The translations under genes and the position numbers were made by a program. The notes below the pieces were generated by a model that saw only the letters and a list, made by a program, of their open reading frames with translations, made no database searches and was not told the DNA's origin. Shown in pieces: positions 26,192 through 36,193 of a stretch of 64,000 bases of DNA. Within the stretch, counting starts at the first letter, position 1; the number at the start of each line of letters is the position of its first letter. Source of the DNA: an uncultured Lachnospira sp. (GTDB taxonomy: Bacteria; Bacillota; Clostridia; Lachnospirales; Lachnospiraceae); the NCBI GenBank assembly GCA_934343805.1, contig CAKRIN010000002.1, positions 62,001-126,000 on the forward strand, written 5' to 3'.

Positions 26192-27497
26192 TATCATTTT
26201 CCTCTTCTATATTACTAATTAAATTTTCCCTGCTTGCTAATGTAATTGATAAAATTAAAACAAAAGGTATCATCTGTGACGGAGTAAATATCCTATGTTC
26301 TGTAAAAGAACTCATCACATTTACCACTAATGCCAGATATAACCCTACTGAAACAGCCTTATCTTTAATCAAAAATATACTCTTTCTAATACACCATAGC
26401 AAAATCAAAATCAGTACCAAACCAACCACGCCTGTCTCAGCTAATATATTAAGAAAACTTTGATGAGCATGTCCGTCACTATATATATATTGCTCTGGAT
26501 AATTCCAGGAAAATATTCCTTTTACATATTCATGTAATGCCAGCGAATCATTATATGAACCAAATCCACATCCTATTATAGGTGACGCTAAGAAAAAAGC
26601 AATAGCTGTTGGCCACAGCTTTAACAGTCTTATATACATCTCTCCCGTTCTTCGTTGTGCAAATCCAAATTTGCCAAACAGTTCATTTTGTAAAATATCC
26701 TGTACATGTGTATTAAAAGAATTATTTCCCCAACATATATATATATATATTGCTAACGCAATTGAACCTAACAGCATTATAACGAAAACAATTTCATCCA
26801 TATATATATTAAATTTTTTTATAGTAATTCCAACTCTTGATAATCCCAAAAAAACAATTGCAAATATTATTGCAAAAATTGTCCCTCTCGAATCCGTTGC
26901 AATCAATGTAATAAAATTAATTATTACGCAAATAAGATATTTTATCTTTTTGTTTCCATGTTCACATATAAAAAATGCCATTGCTATTGATAAAACACAA
27001 CCTATATATCCCCCTGCAGCATTATGTGCAACAAATAAAAAATGATATAATTCTGGATTTAATATTGAATATTTGCTAAAAATCAAATTCTGATGTCCTG
27101 ACAAATAATTAATATAGCAAATCCCATTGACAACACTTTCAATGATAAGAAAATAACTCACGATCTTCTTCACATCTATTTTTATTTCAGAATAAGGTAA
27201 TAGCAGAAGAGGTAAATACGTTACAAAAAAATTACCATCTCTTCTATAAAAATTATAATTAAGTAATGCTGATGAATCATAGAACAAACATGATAAAACA
27301 AAATATAAATAAATTACTACTAATACCTTTTGAATTGCATGATAATTTCTAATCTTAAAAAAGATAAAAGGAATAAAAAATACATACAATACATAACATA
27401 TACTTAATGGAACAAGATTTGTAAATGAAAAAAACAAACTTACACAATATATAATACTCATCATTAAATTTAAACTGTCTTTATTTATATTTTTCAC
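26184..27497 (-). CDS. O-antigen ligase/polymerase family membrane protein (copy 1)
   Basis: The 437-residue polytopic protein carries the Wzy_C-type loop with CGFGSYNDS and HAHQSFLNILAETGVVGL. It begins at GTG 27497 with AAAGGAG upstream. It is a clear paralogue of 22720-24012. The pattern ligase, Wzz, Wzz, ligase, Wzz indicates a tandem duplication of a ligase-Wzz pair. The two copies may act on different polymers or be redundant. Confidence 0.85.
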   Translation of the reverse strand: MKNINKDSLNLMMSIIYCVSLFFSFTNLVPLSICYVLYVFFIPFIFFKIRNYHAIQKVLVVIYLYFVLSCLFYDSSALLNYNFYRRDGNFFVTYLPLLLLPYSEIKIDVKKIVSYFLIIESVVNGICYINYLSGHQNLIFSKYSILNPELYHFLFVAHNAAGGYIGCVLSIAMAFFICEHGNKKIKYLICVIINFITLIATDSRGTIFAIIFAIVFLGLSRVGITIKKFNIYMDEIVFVIMLLGSIALAIYIYICWGNNSFNTHVQDILQNELFGKFGFAQRRTGEMYIRLLKLWPTAIAFFLASPIIGCGFGSYNDSLALHEYVKGIFSWNYPEQYIYSDGHAHQSFLNILAETGVVGLVLILILLWCIRKSIFLIKDKAVSVGLYLALVVNVMSSFTEHRIFTPSQMIPFVLILSITLASRENLISNIEEENDNG

Positions 27498-27596
27498 TTT
27501 TTCTCCTTTTTCTTACATCTCAATATAATTCAAGCATTTTAAATAGTCAGAAAGGCAACAAAGCTAATCTGTTCCATAAAAATATTAATTTTATTA

Positions 27597-28520
27597 TCAT
27601 CCAATTTTTCTTTGATTTTCAATAAATTTAATTAAATCTTGTAAAACTTTTTCTTTTGAATATATGTATCCATTATTACCTGAAAACAAACCAGAATATT
27701 GTGTTTTTAAATCATACTTTACGCTTTTTGATGTTCTGCATTTATAACATTTTTTTGTTTTATATACTTTATAATATAATTCTTCAGCCCCTATTGGTTC
27801 TGTAACCAAATTTATTAATTTTATATCATTATATAAAATTGTATTTATATCTTCCCATAGCCATTCTAAATTATAATATTGATAATAATTTTGAGGATTA
27901 GTAAATGATAAAGCATTAAAATCACTCTTTCCAAATAATTGGGTCAATTCATTTCTATTATCATCTCTTTCTAAGTAATGATAATACCCATCAGCCTTCA
28001 ATTCATACTCATTTACAATCAAAGGTATTTCCTGTATTACATATTCATATAAATCCTTAGATAACATTGGTGGTATTGGAGATATCAGATCATGAACAAA
28101 ATTTTTTTTCAAATTTTGTCCATAAATCGCCGGTAATCTTATTATATTATATTTTGCAAAATTCCCCTGCACCCATTTTTCTAACTCTAATCTATTATTT
28201 CCATATGCTCCAAATTGACTTTCTTTTATCTCATAATTTTCGTCTGAATCTAATCTTTCATTCACATCAACAGACGAAATCAAAACTAAATGAGATGGCG
28301 CTATCTTCATTATATTTTTTTTTGCTTTTTCAATTACATCTTTATCCTTATCAGGATTACTATTTGCCCAAAATTTAGTTCCTGTAACACCTGCATATAC
28401 CAAAATATCCGGTCTTGAACCATATGAATTGTCTACATCAGTACTATGATATGCAGCATCAAACTTACCATTTAATAGCAAATTACTTCCAACAAAGCCT
28501 GTTGAACCAACTAAAATCAT
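27597..28520 (-). CDS. SDR-type NAD(P)-binding sugar epimerase/dehydratase
   Basis: The 307-residue protein begins MILVGSTGFVGSNLL, an extended-SDR Rossmann motif, with LISSVDV and a YGNNRLELE (Tyr-x3-Arg in place of Tyr-x3-Lys) region. The Lys to Arg change at the catalytic site is unusual and may mean altered activity. The C-terminal region has a KKCYKCR cysteine pair. It lies one base after the GT2 stop and 99 bases ahead of the ligase block. The substrate cannot be named. Confidence 0.7.
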   Translation of the reverse strand: MILVGSTGFVGSNLLLNGKFDAAYHSTDVDNSYGSRPDILVYAGVTGTKFWANSNPDKDKDVIEKAKKNIMKIAPSHLVLISSVDVNERLDSDENYEIKESQFGAYGNNRLELEKWVQGNFAKYNIIRLPAIYGQNLKKNFVHDLISPIPPMLSKDLYEYVIQEIPLIVNEYELKADGYYHYLERDDNRNELTQLFGKSDFNALSFTNPQNYYQYYNLEWLWEDINTILYNDIKLINLVTEPIGAEELYYKVYKTKKCYKCRTSKSVKYDLKTQYSGLFSGNNGYIYSKEKVLQDLIKFIENQRKIG

Positions 28521-28521
28521 T

Positions 28522-29493
28522 TTATTTTCCTTTCAGCTTAAAAAATATAACATTTATTGGTTTTATATTTAAAATAATATACTTTACCCACTCTTTAAAT
28601 CTTATTCCATTATTGCTTTTTAAATTTTTCCATGCCTGTTTAGCCATTAGCAAATCATTATTCCTAAATGCATAACAAAATACCATTCTGTCTGATACAT
28701 TTGTTGCTCGTTTTTTTAACTTTTCACTTTCTTTGCCAACTATACCTATATCATCTAAGACATTATCATATACTAATTTAATTTTTTTATATTGGTTGAG
28801 CTCATTTACCAAATGCTGGTTATTTCCATGAATATAATAATCAAATGTACACTCACTCAAATATCCCACTTTTCCCAAATAAACTGCTGGGAAAACCATT
28901 TGAATAGTCGGACCGACTGATATTTGAGAATATATGTCTTTTTTCGGATATACGCTCCATAAAAATTCCGTTTTTAAAATGAATGTTCCGGACATAAATC
29001 CAACATTTTGTTTTTCAGACAGCATGAAATCTTTTATTAAACTCTTTTTATCTTTAGGAAAATAATTCCACGCATAAAATAAAGGAGTCAATAAATCATT
29101 TACATTATAAACTGCTGATTTTCCTATACATAAATCTACATCTTCATTATTTTCCATATATTGAACATGTTTTTCAAGATGATCTTCATGCATATAATCA
29201 TCTATATCCGGCCACATTAAATATTTACCCGTAACCAACTTTAATCCATCACTTATAGCCTTAGCATGTCCTTCATTTTGGGGTTTATTTAAATATTTGA
29301 AAGTAATTCCTTTGTCTTCAAATATTTTCTTATATTTTCTTATTATACTATCGCTATTATCCTTAGAACCATCATTAACAATGATAACCTCATATTCATT
29401 AAATGTCTGTTCCAAAATATTTTTAAAATATTTTTCTATGTATTTCTCTCCATTATAACATGGTGACAAAATTGATAATTTTATCTGGTTCAT
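28522..29493 (-). CDS. Family 2 glycosyltransferase
   Basis: The 323-residue protein has LSILSPCYNGEKYIEKYFKNIL, IIVNDGSKDNSD and WPDIDDYMHEDHL with the DxD-type metal site, and a helical basic C-terminus. The start at 29493 is preceded by AGAGGAAAG; the in-frame GTG at 29511 would overlap that site. It sits directly behind another GT2 gene. Donor unknown. Confidence 0.85.
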   Translation of the reverse strand: MNQIKLSILSPCYNGEKYIEKYFKNILEQTFNEYEVIIVNDGSKDNSDSIIRKYKKIFEDKGITFKYLNKPQNEGHAKAISDGLKLVTGKYLMWPDIDDYMHEDHLEKHVQYMENNEDVDLCIGKSAVYNVNDLLTPLFYAWNYFPKDKKSLIKDFMLSEKQNVGFMSGTFILKTEFLWSVYPKKDIYSQISVGPTIQMVFPAVYLGKVGYLSECTFDYYIHGNNQHLVNELNQYKKIKLVYDNVLDDIGIVGKESEKLKKRATNVSDRMVFCYAFRNNDLLMAKQAWKNLKSNNGIRFKEWVKYIILNIKPINVIFFKLKGK

Positions 29494-29494
29494 C

Positions 29495-30433
29495 TTATTC
29501 TTTCCTCTCACTGTTTGATAGTTTCTCTACAGAACTCACTATATATCTCTCTTTTTTCAGAACCAATTCTAACAACAATTCTACATATTTGATAACAAAT
29601 ACGATCATTAATCCTAATAATGCGCCCACTAACAACATAATTAAAACACAGATTCCAATAGTTGTATTTTTGCTTATAACAATATAACCAACTGCTGCAA
29701 TACATAAAAAAATCAATATAAATTCTAATATCATTGCGATTTTAGGGACCAGACCCGTATATGCCAAGAAAACATTAAATCCCGTTTTCCTCTTATTTTT
29801 TATTTCCTTTTTTATATTTTTACCCACTTCATGTTTGTTAGTACCAATCACAAATGATCTCAATCCTGAATTTGCATACAAAGCTTTTCTATACACTATA
29901 GTTTTATTCATTCTTGATACTCTGTTTATTGCTCTTCTTGTTACCACTCTAAAACGTTCAGGTGTCAAACCCACCAAATTCAAGTTTGACTTATTATATA
30001 AATCATAAAAAATAGCACTTCCTAAACTTTTATGTTCCTCCGATGCATACGTCACAATATCATATCCCTGTACCGCTTTCGTATATGCTTCCCATAACAT
30101 GTTTTCATATGTATCTTTATTAGTAAGATCTACCCACTCTAATTCAAATACATAATCACCTATACTTAAGTCTACACCTGCTTCCATACCTCTTTCGCGC
30201 CCCTGATAGACGTTCATTGATACTAATGTTATATTTTCAAGTCCGTCCTGTTGCACTAATTTTGTGATCTTCTCTACACTGTTATCCGTTGATGCATCAT
30301 CTACACATATTATTTCATATTTCAAAAAATGTTCCCTTAAAAATTTATGAACAATTTTAATATAACTATCTAAGTATGTATATTCATTATGAAAATATAT
30401 GACTGCAGATACAAATTTTGATTCTTTATTCAT
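29495..30433 (-). CDS. Family 2 glycosyltransferase with two C-terminal membrane helices
   Basis: The 312-residue protein has a GT-A domain (AVIYFHNEY, CVDDASTDNS, FELEWVDL in the DxD position) followed by two hydrophobic helices at about 230-285. That is the architecture of dolichol/undecaprenyl-phosphate sugar transferases such as DPM1- or GtrB-like enzymes. It may load a sugar onto undecaprenyl phosphate or act at the membrane in repeat-unit assembly. The canonical DxD is not obvious. Confidence 0.75.
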   Translation of the reverse strand: MNKESKFVSAVIYFHNEYTYLDSYIKIVHKFLREHFLKYEIICVDDASTDNSVEKITKLVQQDGLENITLVSMNVYQGRERGMEAGVDLSIGDYVFELEWVDLTNKDTYENMLWEAYTKAVQGYDIVTYASEEHKSLGSAIFYDLYNKSNLNLVGLTPERFRVVTRRAINRVSRMNKTIVYRKALYANSGLRSFVIGTNKHEVGKNIKKEIKNKRKTGFNVFLAYTGLVPKIAMILEFILIFLCIAAVGYIVISKNTTIGICVLIMLLVGALLGLMIVFVIKYVELLLELVLKKERYIVSSVEKLSNSERKE

Positions 30434-30445
30434 TTATCTTTTCTC

Positions 30446-31567
30446 CTAAACTAATATATTATCCAAATCATAAACAGTATTAATTTTTCCTGACAAAACA
30501 CTTATAAATTTAGGTTCTGTATTTGATACCTTTATCACTGTTGGTCTTGAATCATCAACTTCTGATGATTTCAATATTGGCTTCATTGAATACAAAGATT
30601 TATAGTATTCAAATTTATATTGTTCATTTACATATTTTCGAGCTAAGGAAGACATATATCCCCATGCCGATTCTGGCTTATTAGCACAATTATTACAGTT
30701 TCCCAAACATTCAGGGGAACAATACGACGCATCTATATTTTTCTGACAATTAAAAACTGGAACATCTGAATAACTTGTCATATGTGGTGTAAATGAAACA
30801 GACGTTAACGAATGTAATCCAGTTTTTCCAAATGGCATGATTGAAAAAAATGGTCCATCCATTACTGTTAAACCTACATTTTTTAATTTGTCATTAACAT
30901 TGCACAATATTATTTCACATAATTCATACTTAATACCAAACGTATCATAATTCAACTTTTTTAATAACTGATTTACACTTGCATATGTTACATTTAGTAC
31001 AAAGTCTGAACTAACTTTTTGATTATTGCTCAAAGAAATATAATAGCTATTTTTTTCTTCAACGATATCAATTATTTCTATTCCACACTGTATTTCAACA
31101 GATGGCAGTTTGCGTAATTCATCAAGGAAGAAATTTTTCAACATCATTGCATCATATGTATATTCTTGTGTCAAAAAAGTACCATCACACATACCCGTTT
31201 TAAAATATTTATTAGAATTTAAAGGTTCACACACTATATTTGCATCTTTACAAAACTTTTCAAACTGGCTGGCTGATGTCCACGAGAAATTAGCCGAAGT
31301 AGCATATACCTGATCAAAGCTGTCTAAAATACAAAAATCAAAATCCTCACAAAATCGTTCAAAATAATTTGCTGATTTTTTTGCTGTTGATAATGATCTA
31401 GGATAATGATATCCCATATGTACTCTTGCCTGATTAATATAAGTTGCTCGCATAAATGGCTCAGATTCTTTTTCAATCACAAGTGTCTTTAATCCATGTT
31501 TTCCACATATCCAAGCCGAATATAATCCATATAATCCTGCTCCTATTATTATCCTATCGTATATCAT
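30446..31567 (-). CDS. FAD-dependent oxidoreductase (DadA-like) with a cysteine cluster
   Basis: The 373-residue protein begins with a dinucleotide-binding motif IIIGAGLYGLYSA (Gly9-x-Gly11-x2-Gly14) and a following acidic VIEKE, as in DAO/DadA-type flavoproteins. A loop near 285-297 has CSPECLGNCNNC, four closely spaced cysteines that might bind metal. Flavoproteins in capsule loci include sugar mutases and oxidases; this one lacks signatures that would assign it. It lies 12 bases before the GT2 gene. Confidence 0.7.
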   Translation of the reverse strand: MIYDRIIIGAGLYGLYSAWICGKHGLKTLVIEKESEPFMRATYINQARVHMGYHYPRSLSTAKKSANYFERFCEDFDFCILDSFDQVYATSANFSWTSASQFEKFCKDANIVCEPLNSNKYFKTGMCDGTFLTQEYTYDAMMLKNFFLDELRKLPSVEIQCGIEIIDIVEEKNSYYISLSNNQKVSSDFVLNVTYASVNQLLKKLNYDTFGIKYELCEIILCNVNDKLKNVGLTVMDGPFFSIMPFGKTGLHSLTSVSFTPHMTSYSDVPVFNCQKNIDASYCSPECLGNCNNCANKPESAWGYMSSLARKYVNEQYKFEYYKSLYSMKPILKSSEVDDSRPTVIKVSNTEPKFISVLSGKINTVYDLDNILV

Positions 31568-31604
31568 ATATAATAACTGCGATTTACAAACCGCCCTCCT
31601 TATT

Positions 31605-33053
31605 TTAATGATTTATTCCAAGTAATTGTAACATCTCTCGAATTATGTTGTTTTTATAAAATATTTTTTCAAAAATAACAACCAGCAAAGCATATACTAT
31701 CAATCCAACTGCAACTTCACATATCCATGAAATATTTCCTATAAGTGATTTCATATACATGGCACATATTCTAACAACTACATACATAATTGCTCCAGAA
31801 AGCACATATATATATGTTCTTTTTAAGTAATCGAATATTTTTATTTCTTTCCTAATTTTATATGCCTGATATAACGCTAAAACCAATTCAGCTATTACTG
31901 TTCCTATAGCTGTTCCTATAGCAGCATATTTTCTTATTAATGAAAGATTTATTATTAAATTAATTATAGCACTATATATTGTTCCCCTCAAAAAAACACT
32001 ATCTTTATGTTTAGGAATTAAATACTGCATTCTCACAGTATTAGATAACGGAAAGAACAAAATAGCAAATGCAATTACCATCAATACGTAACCACTCTTT
32101 GAAAATTCAGCTCCCCAAAACCATGGTGCAAATTCCTTGCCTACCCCAGCCAATCCAAAAGCAACTCCGGATGCCATTAACATAGTATATTTTAATGACA
32201 TTTTTATATATACTAAATTCCTTTCGTCCGACACCTCTTTTGTTTGTAAGTTAGATATTCTCGGAAGCATAACCATTCCAACCGAAGTTATAAACCCTAG
32301 TGGCATATTCATTATCTTCTCTGCATTATCATATAAACCCAATTCATCTTTAGTTGACATTAATCCAAGCATAATTTTATCCATATATTTAAATATGCTG
32401 GCTGCAAGTATTGGTACAAATAATATTAACAAAGGCTTAATATTATCAACAACACTTCTAAAGTTTATGTCTATCTTATCAACTTCTTTTATTGCAATAG
32501 GCCATAAAACCAATTGACTTAATAATGAACTTAAACTCATTATTAATGTATATATCCATAAATCCGTCTTGTTATGTACAAAAATAAAGATACATAAAAC
32601 TGTCATTATCTTTACTATTGTATTTCTTATAACTGTAAGTCTGAACTTCTCTAATCCAAAATAAAACCAATTTATATCTAATGCCGCAGATATTAAATAT
32701 ATTATAAGAATTTCACTATAAACATTTGCTTTTTGTATTACAAAGACAAATAGTAAATATAATATAGACAATAATATGCCCATCATAAATTGAACAGTAT
32801 ATATAGACCAAAATACCTGTGACATTTTTTCTTTGTTTTCTCTGTATTTTGCTATTTCTCTTGTTCCATGATTATTTACTCCGAGCAATACAAAAAGTGA
32901 GAAATAATAAACAATAGAATACGCATATGAATATGTGCCTATTCCATTTGCGCCTAAAGTTCTTGATAAATATGGTGATGTTATTAATGGTGTTATTATC
33001 AATAATATTTGATAAAGTACCTGATATACATAATTTTTTCTTATACTAGACAT
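31605..33053 (-). CDS. Polysaccharide flippase (Wzx/RfbX-like), first of two
   Basis: The 482-residue protein has about 12-14 membrane segments and begins NYVYQVLYQILLIITPLI ... SRTLGANGIGTYSY. These are RfbX/oligosaccharide-flippase signatures distinct from the flippase at 13482. Expected role: flipping lipid-linked repeat units to the outer face. It is 30 bases after the SDR gene and shares the operon with the upstream polymerase. Confidence 0.9.
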   Translation of the reverse strand: MSSIRKNYVYQVLYQILLIITPLITSPYLSRTLGANGIGTYSYAYSIVYYFSLFVLLGVNNHGTREIAKYRENKEKMSQVFWSIYTVQFMMGILLSILYLLFVFVIQKANVYSEILIIYLISAALDINWFYFGLEKFRLTVIRNTIVKIMTVLCIFIFVHNKTDLWIYTLIMSLSSLLSQLVLWPIAIKEVDKIDINFRSVVDNIKPLLILFVPILAASIFKYMDKIMLGLMSTKDELGLYDNAEKIMNMPLGFITSVGMVMLPRISNLQTKEVSDERNLVYIKMSLKYTMLMASGVAFGLAGVGKEFAPWFWGAEFSKSGYVLMVIAFAILFFPLSNTVRMQYLIPKHKDSVFLRGTIYSAIINLIINLSLIRKYAAIGTAIGTVIAELVLALYQAYKIRKEIKIFDYLKRTYIYVLSGAIMYVVVRICAMYMKSLIGNISWICEVAVGLIVYALLVVIFEKIFYKNNIIREMLQLLGINH

Positions 33054-33083
33054 TTTACTTTTCTCTTAACCCTTCAGTCACAT

Positions 33084-34199
33084 TTATTTCCTATCTTTTA
33101 TTGATTTTAATAAGAAATACAACAAATCATTTTTTGCCAAAGTGTACATAAGCCTATTTTTAAAATTTGCACCTCTGCATATTCTACAACTAACATTATG
33201 TAAATTAGCCTTTTTACTATATTTAGCAATTAATTTATCAATCCTTGCTTCCCACACATAATTCGTAGCCTGATTGCTTTCATCCTTGTAGAATTCTATG
33301 CTTTCATCTATCATATCCTCAAATCTCAACTTGCCTTTAAACTCCGGAACACATTCTTTTATCTTGCTATTATCAAACAACATATCCCTTGCCTTATCTC
33401 CAGATAACTCTTCTATATTAAATCCGAGATTATTGGTTTCCTTTAAGAAGTCAATTGGCACTTTAATTATTTTTTCCTGCTTACCTAATTTATAAAACAA
33501 AATCTTTGCAACCTCTTCCCATGTTGTTTCACAGTCAGATGTTATATTAAATGATTGATGGAATGCTTTCTCATTCATAAATACACCAACCGCAGCAATC
33601 GCAAATTCCTTAGAATTAGTTAGCGTACACTTTACATTATCATTGCATAAAACTACTGGTTTATCATTTAATATTCTATTAATAATAGTATAATTCTGTA
33701 TTGGTATTATCTGAAATGGTATTCTGGTTTTTCCATATGTTACATATGGTCTTAAAATTGTATAATTAATATTTTTCTTATTGTCTTCAAGATATTTTTC
33801 ACACAACGATTTATCATATGCATATTTCCATTTATCATTAAACAAAGCATCGTTTTCTTTATATTTAAGTGGACTTCCTTTTTCTTTATATGCTGTAGCT
33901 GATGATATAAATATATATTGATTATACAATCCATCAAATATCTTAAGATTTCTTTTTAATTGCTCAACATTATATGTCAAAAAATCTATTATTACATCAT
34001 AACTTTCTGCTTCTATCTTTGACCTTATATCTTCGCCTGCATCATTCCTTATATCTGCAACAATCAGCTTAGCTTTAGGATTAATTAACTTTTTTCTCCT
34101 GCCTCTATTCAAAATAGTAACTTCCATACCTCTTTCAACTGCCAGATTACATATTTCGGAACTAATAATTCCACTTCCACCAATCATTAATACTTTCAT
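33084..34199 (-). CDS. Atypical NAD(P)-dependent epimerase/dehydratase (SDR)
   Basis: The 371-residue protein opens MKVLMIGGSGIISSEI, a Rossmann loop with the GGSGxIS variant found in CSP41-like and some NDP-sugar SDRs, then LNRGRRK, which suggests NADP preference. A YDKSLCEKYL segment supplies the Tyr-x3-Lys-like site in altered form. The C-terminus has CRICRG. GGAAG precedes the ATG. It sits between the FrhB-like gene and the flippase. Substrate unknown. Confidence 0.7.
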   Translation of the reverse strand: MKVLMIGGSGIISSEICNLAVERGMEVTILNRGRRKKLINPKAKLIVADIRNDAGEDIRSKIEAESYDVIIDFLTYNVEQLKRNLKIFDGLYNQYIFISSATAYKEKGSPLKYKENDALFNDKWKYAYDKSLCEKYLEDNKKNINYTILRPYVTYGKTRIPFQIIPIQNYTIINRILNDKPVVLCNDNVKCTLTNSKEFAIAAVGVFMNEKAFHQSFNITSDCETTWEEVAKILFYKLGKQEKIIKVPIDFLKETNNLGFNIEELSGDKARDMLFDNSKIKECVPEFKGKLRFEDMIDESIEFYKDESNQATNYVWEARIDKLIAKYSKKANLHNVSCRICRGANFKNRLMYTLAKNDLLYFLLKSIKDRK

Positions 34200-34204
34200 T
34201 TTCT

Positions 34205-35401
34205 TTACTTCCTATTTGCCTTTATAAACTTTCTCTGTATCTGCCAAGGTATTATCATTTTAACTCTATCTTTAAAAGATATTGTTTTTCCTACAGCATA
34301 CTTAAGATTTTTTTCATTGAACAACGATATAAATTCATCACGTTTACTATTCTTTTTATTATTTCTTTCAATATAAGGATTATCTTTACATACACTTTCT
34401 TTGTCTACTTCGCATAAAAACAATAAGTCTTTAATGTTTCTAAAGATTTTCTCTCCCTTTGGGGAATTTACAAAAATTAATGAAACCCCGTATTTGTTGT
34501 AAAATGTATATTCCTTATTAATTCCATGATAATCCCCCAGTGTTATATCAGATAATTTATTAAATCCATAATATCTGCAATTATAACATGATGGTCTCTG
34601 TACAATTTTAAAAGCGTGTCCAATAGTTGAATTATAAAACTCTTTCATTTTTTCTTTTCCATTAGAAAATCTGACTTTAATAAATTGCGGAATCCAGATA
34701 TCCATTTTTTCCCATTTATATCTCATATTTACATAGGTCATATTTGATTTTTCTTTTTTATTATAAGCATCAACATAGTCTTCCATAAAACTTTGCGATG
34801 TAGGACCTTTACACAGGAAGTCAATGAGCAATAGATTATCATATTCTTTTTTTAAATAATATTTTAATCCGGCAACCTCACAAGGAGTACCAACAAACAT
34901 CACATTTGAATTCTTATCCAGTAAATTTTTAATAGACTTAAAAACATCTTGTTTCTCACTCTGTATATATTTTGAGGTTCTAAATTGTAAAACATGTTCT
35001 TTGTCATTACTAATTTCATGAAAAACATGCTTGCAATCTTCACTCCATCTTGCCCCAACAACATAGGAATCCTCATAAATATCCAAAAACTTTATAGCCA
35101 ATTTTTCAAACATGCCACCTGAAGATGCAGACATAACACCATTCTTATCTTTAGAGTATCCCGCATATATATGGGAATCAACATCTGATTTTTTTGAATT
35201 AACAATCGGACAAACACTAATGCATTGATTACAGTTTATACAATTATCCTTAATAATCGTAGGATATAAAAAACCTTCTTTATCTCTTCTCATATCGATT
35301 ATATTAACTGGACATACCTGGCTGCAGGCCGAACATCCACAACAATCCTCGCCCTGTATAATATCTAAAACTGGAATTTTAATATTATGCATTTCACCCA
35401 T
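34205..35401 (-). CDS. FrhB-domain iron-sulfur protein (F420 hydrogenase beta-subunit family)
   Basis: The 398-residue protein starts with two [4Fe-4S] ferredoxin motifs (Cys20/21, 23, 26, 30 with Pro; and CINCNQCISVCP). The FrhB/FdhB C-terminal domain follows, with FVGTPCEVAGLK and a CYNCRYYG cysteine pair. AAGGAG eight bases before 35401 sets the start. Such proteins are common in capsule loci next to polysaccharide pyruvyltransferases, as here (36194-37243), but their role is not established; a redox step on a sugar or pyruvyl group is possible. Confidence 0.85.
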   Translation of the reverse strand: MGEMHNIKIPVLDIIQGEDCCGCSACSQVCPVNIIDMRRDKEGFLYPTIIKDNCINCNQCISVCPIVNSKKSDVDSHIYAGYSKDKNGVMSASSGGMFEKLAIKFLDIYEDSYVVGARWSEDCKHVFHEISNDKEHVLQFRTSKYIQSEKQDVFKSIKNLLDKNSNVMFVGTPCEVAGLKYYLKKEYDNLLLIDFLCKGPTSQSFMEDYVDAYNKKEKSNMTYVNMRYKWEKMDIWIPQFIKVRFSNGKEKMKEFYNSTIGHAFKIVQRPSCYNCRYYGFNKLSDITLGDYHGINKEYTFYNKYGVSLIFVNSPKGEKIFRNIKDLLFLCEVDKESVCKDNPYIERNNKKNSKRDEFISLFNEKNLKYAVGKTISFKDRVKMIIPWQIQRKFIKANRK

Positions 35402-35428
35402 TATTGTTTCTCCTTGTACAACAATCAA

Positions 35429-36166
35429 TTACCAAAAATGCCAATGTGGCTTTCCATTTAATTCGTAATCTAATTCTGTATTTCTATTGTTAATCTTTCT
35501 CGCTGGTATTCCTGCATTAATCGTAAACGGAGCACAATCCTTTGTTGCTACTGCTCTTGACGCTAATACCGCTCCATCCCCTACTGTTACTCCTGGCAAT
35601 ATTGTTGAATCTGAACATATCCATGCACGTTCACCTATAACTACAGGTTGCGAACCTGATCTGCTAACCCCAAATTTAGCATCATTAACATCGTGCTCTT
35701 CTGTCCATACGTGTACCCCTGATCCAAAAACCGCATTTTCACCTATTGTAATACCATTTCTTCCATCCAATATACAATTAGTACTAATCACACAGTTATC
35801 CGCTTTTATATTCCATGGACTTCTAATCTCGCATCCACCATATATAACAGTTTTTTTTGTTATCTTCATTCCAAATATTGCCCTGTATATAATATTACGA
35901 ATTCTATGGCTAGGAATATGTCCTACTTTTATTACCTTATATCTCATATATCCATATACATATCCATTAATAAAATGGTATATTTTCTTTGCAAATGATA
36001 TTTTTGAATCAACTGCCCTATCATTCTCTTTATTATTATTTTCTTGCTTCATGTGATATCTTTTTGCATCAAGCTTACATTGAATTCTACAATATAACGC
36101 TAACAACCCCCACTTAATAATAATAAGTAATAAAATCACTACAATTATAATACATATTATCTTCAT
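35429..36166 (-). CDS. Hexapeptide-repeat O-acyltransferase with N-terminal membrane helix
   Basis: The 245-residue protein begins with a long hydrophobic helix (2-30). The second half is a left-handed beta-helix: repeated I-G-x-N/R-A and V-x-V-G-x-G-A hexads, an EEHD segment with the catalytic-type His, and ASRAVATKDC ... IPARKI at the end, as in WcaF/maltose acetyltransferase relatives. It probably O-acetylates a sugar at the membrane. It lies between the FrhB-like and pyruvyltransferase genes. Confidence 0.85.
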   Translation of the reverse strand: MKIICIIIVVILLLIIIKWGLLALYCRIQCKLDAKRYHMKQENNNKENDRAVDSKISFAKKIYHFINGYVYGYMRYKVIKVGHIPSHRIRNIIYRAIFGMKITKKTVIYGGCEIRSPWNIKADNCVISTNCILDGRNGITIGENAVFGSGVHVWTEEHDVNDAKFGVSRSGSQPVVIGERAWICSDSTILPGVTVGDGAVLASRAVATKDCAPFTINAGIPARKINNRNTELDYELNGKPHWHFW

Positions 36167-36193
36167 ACCAATCCGGTTATAAAACCATTCCTC

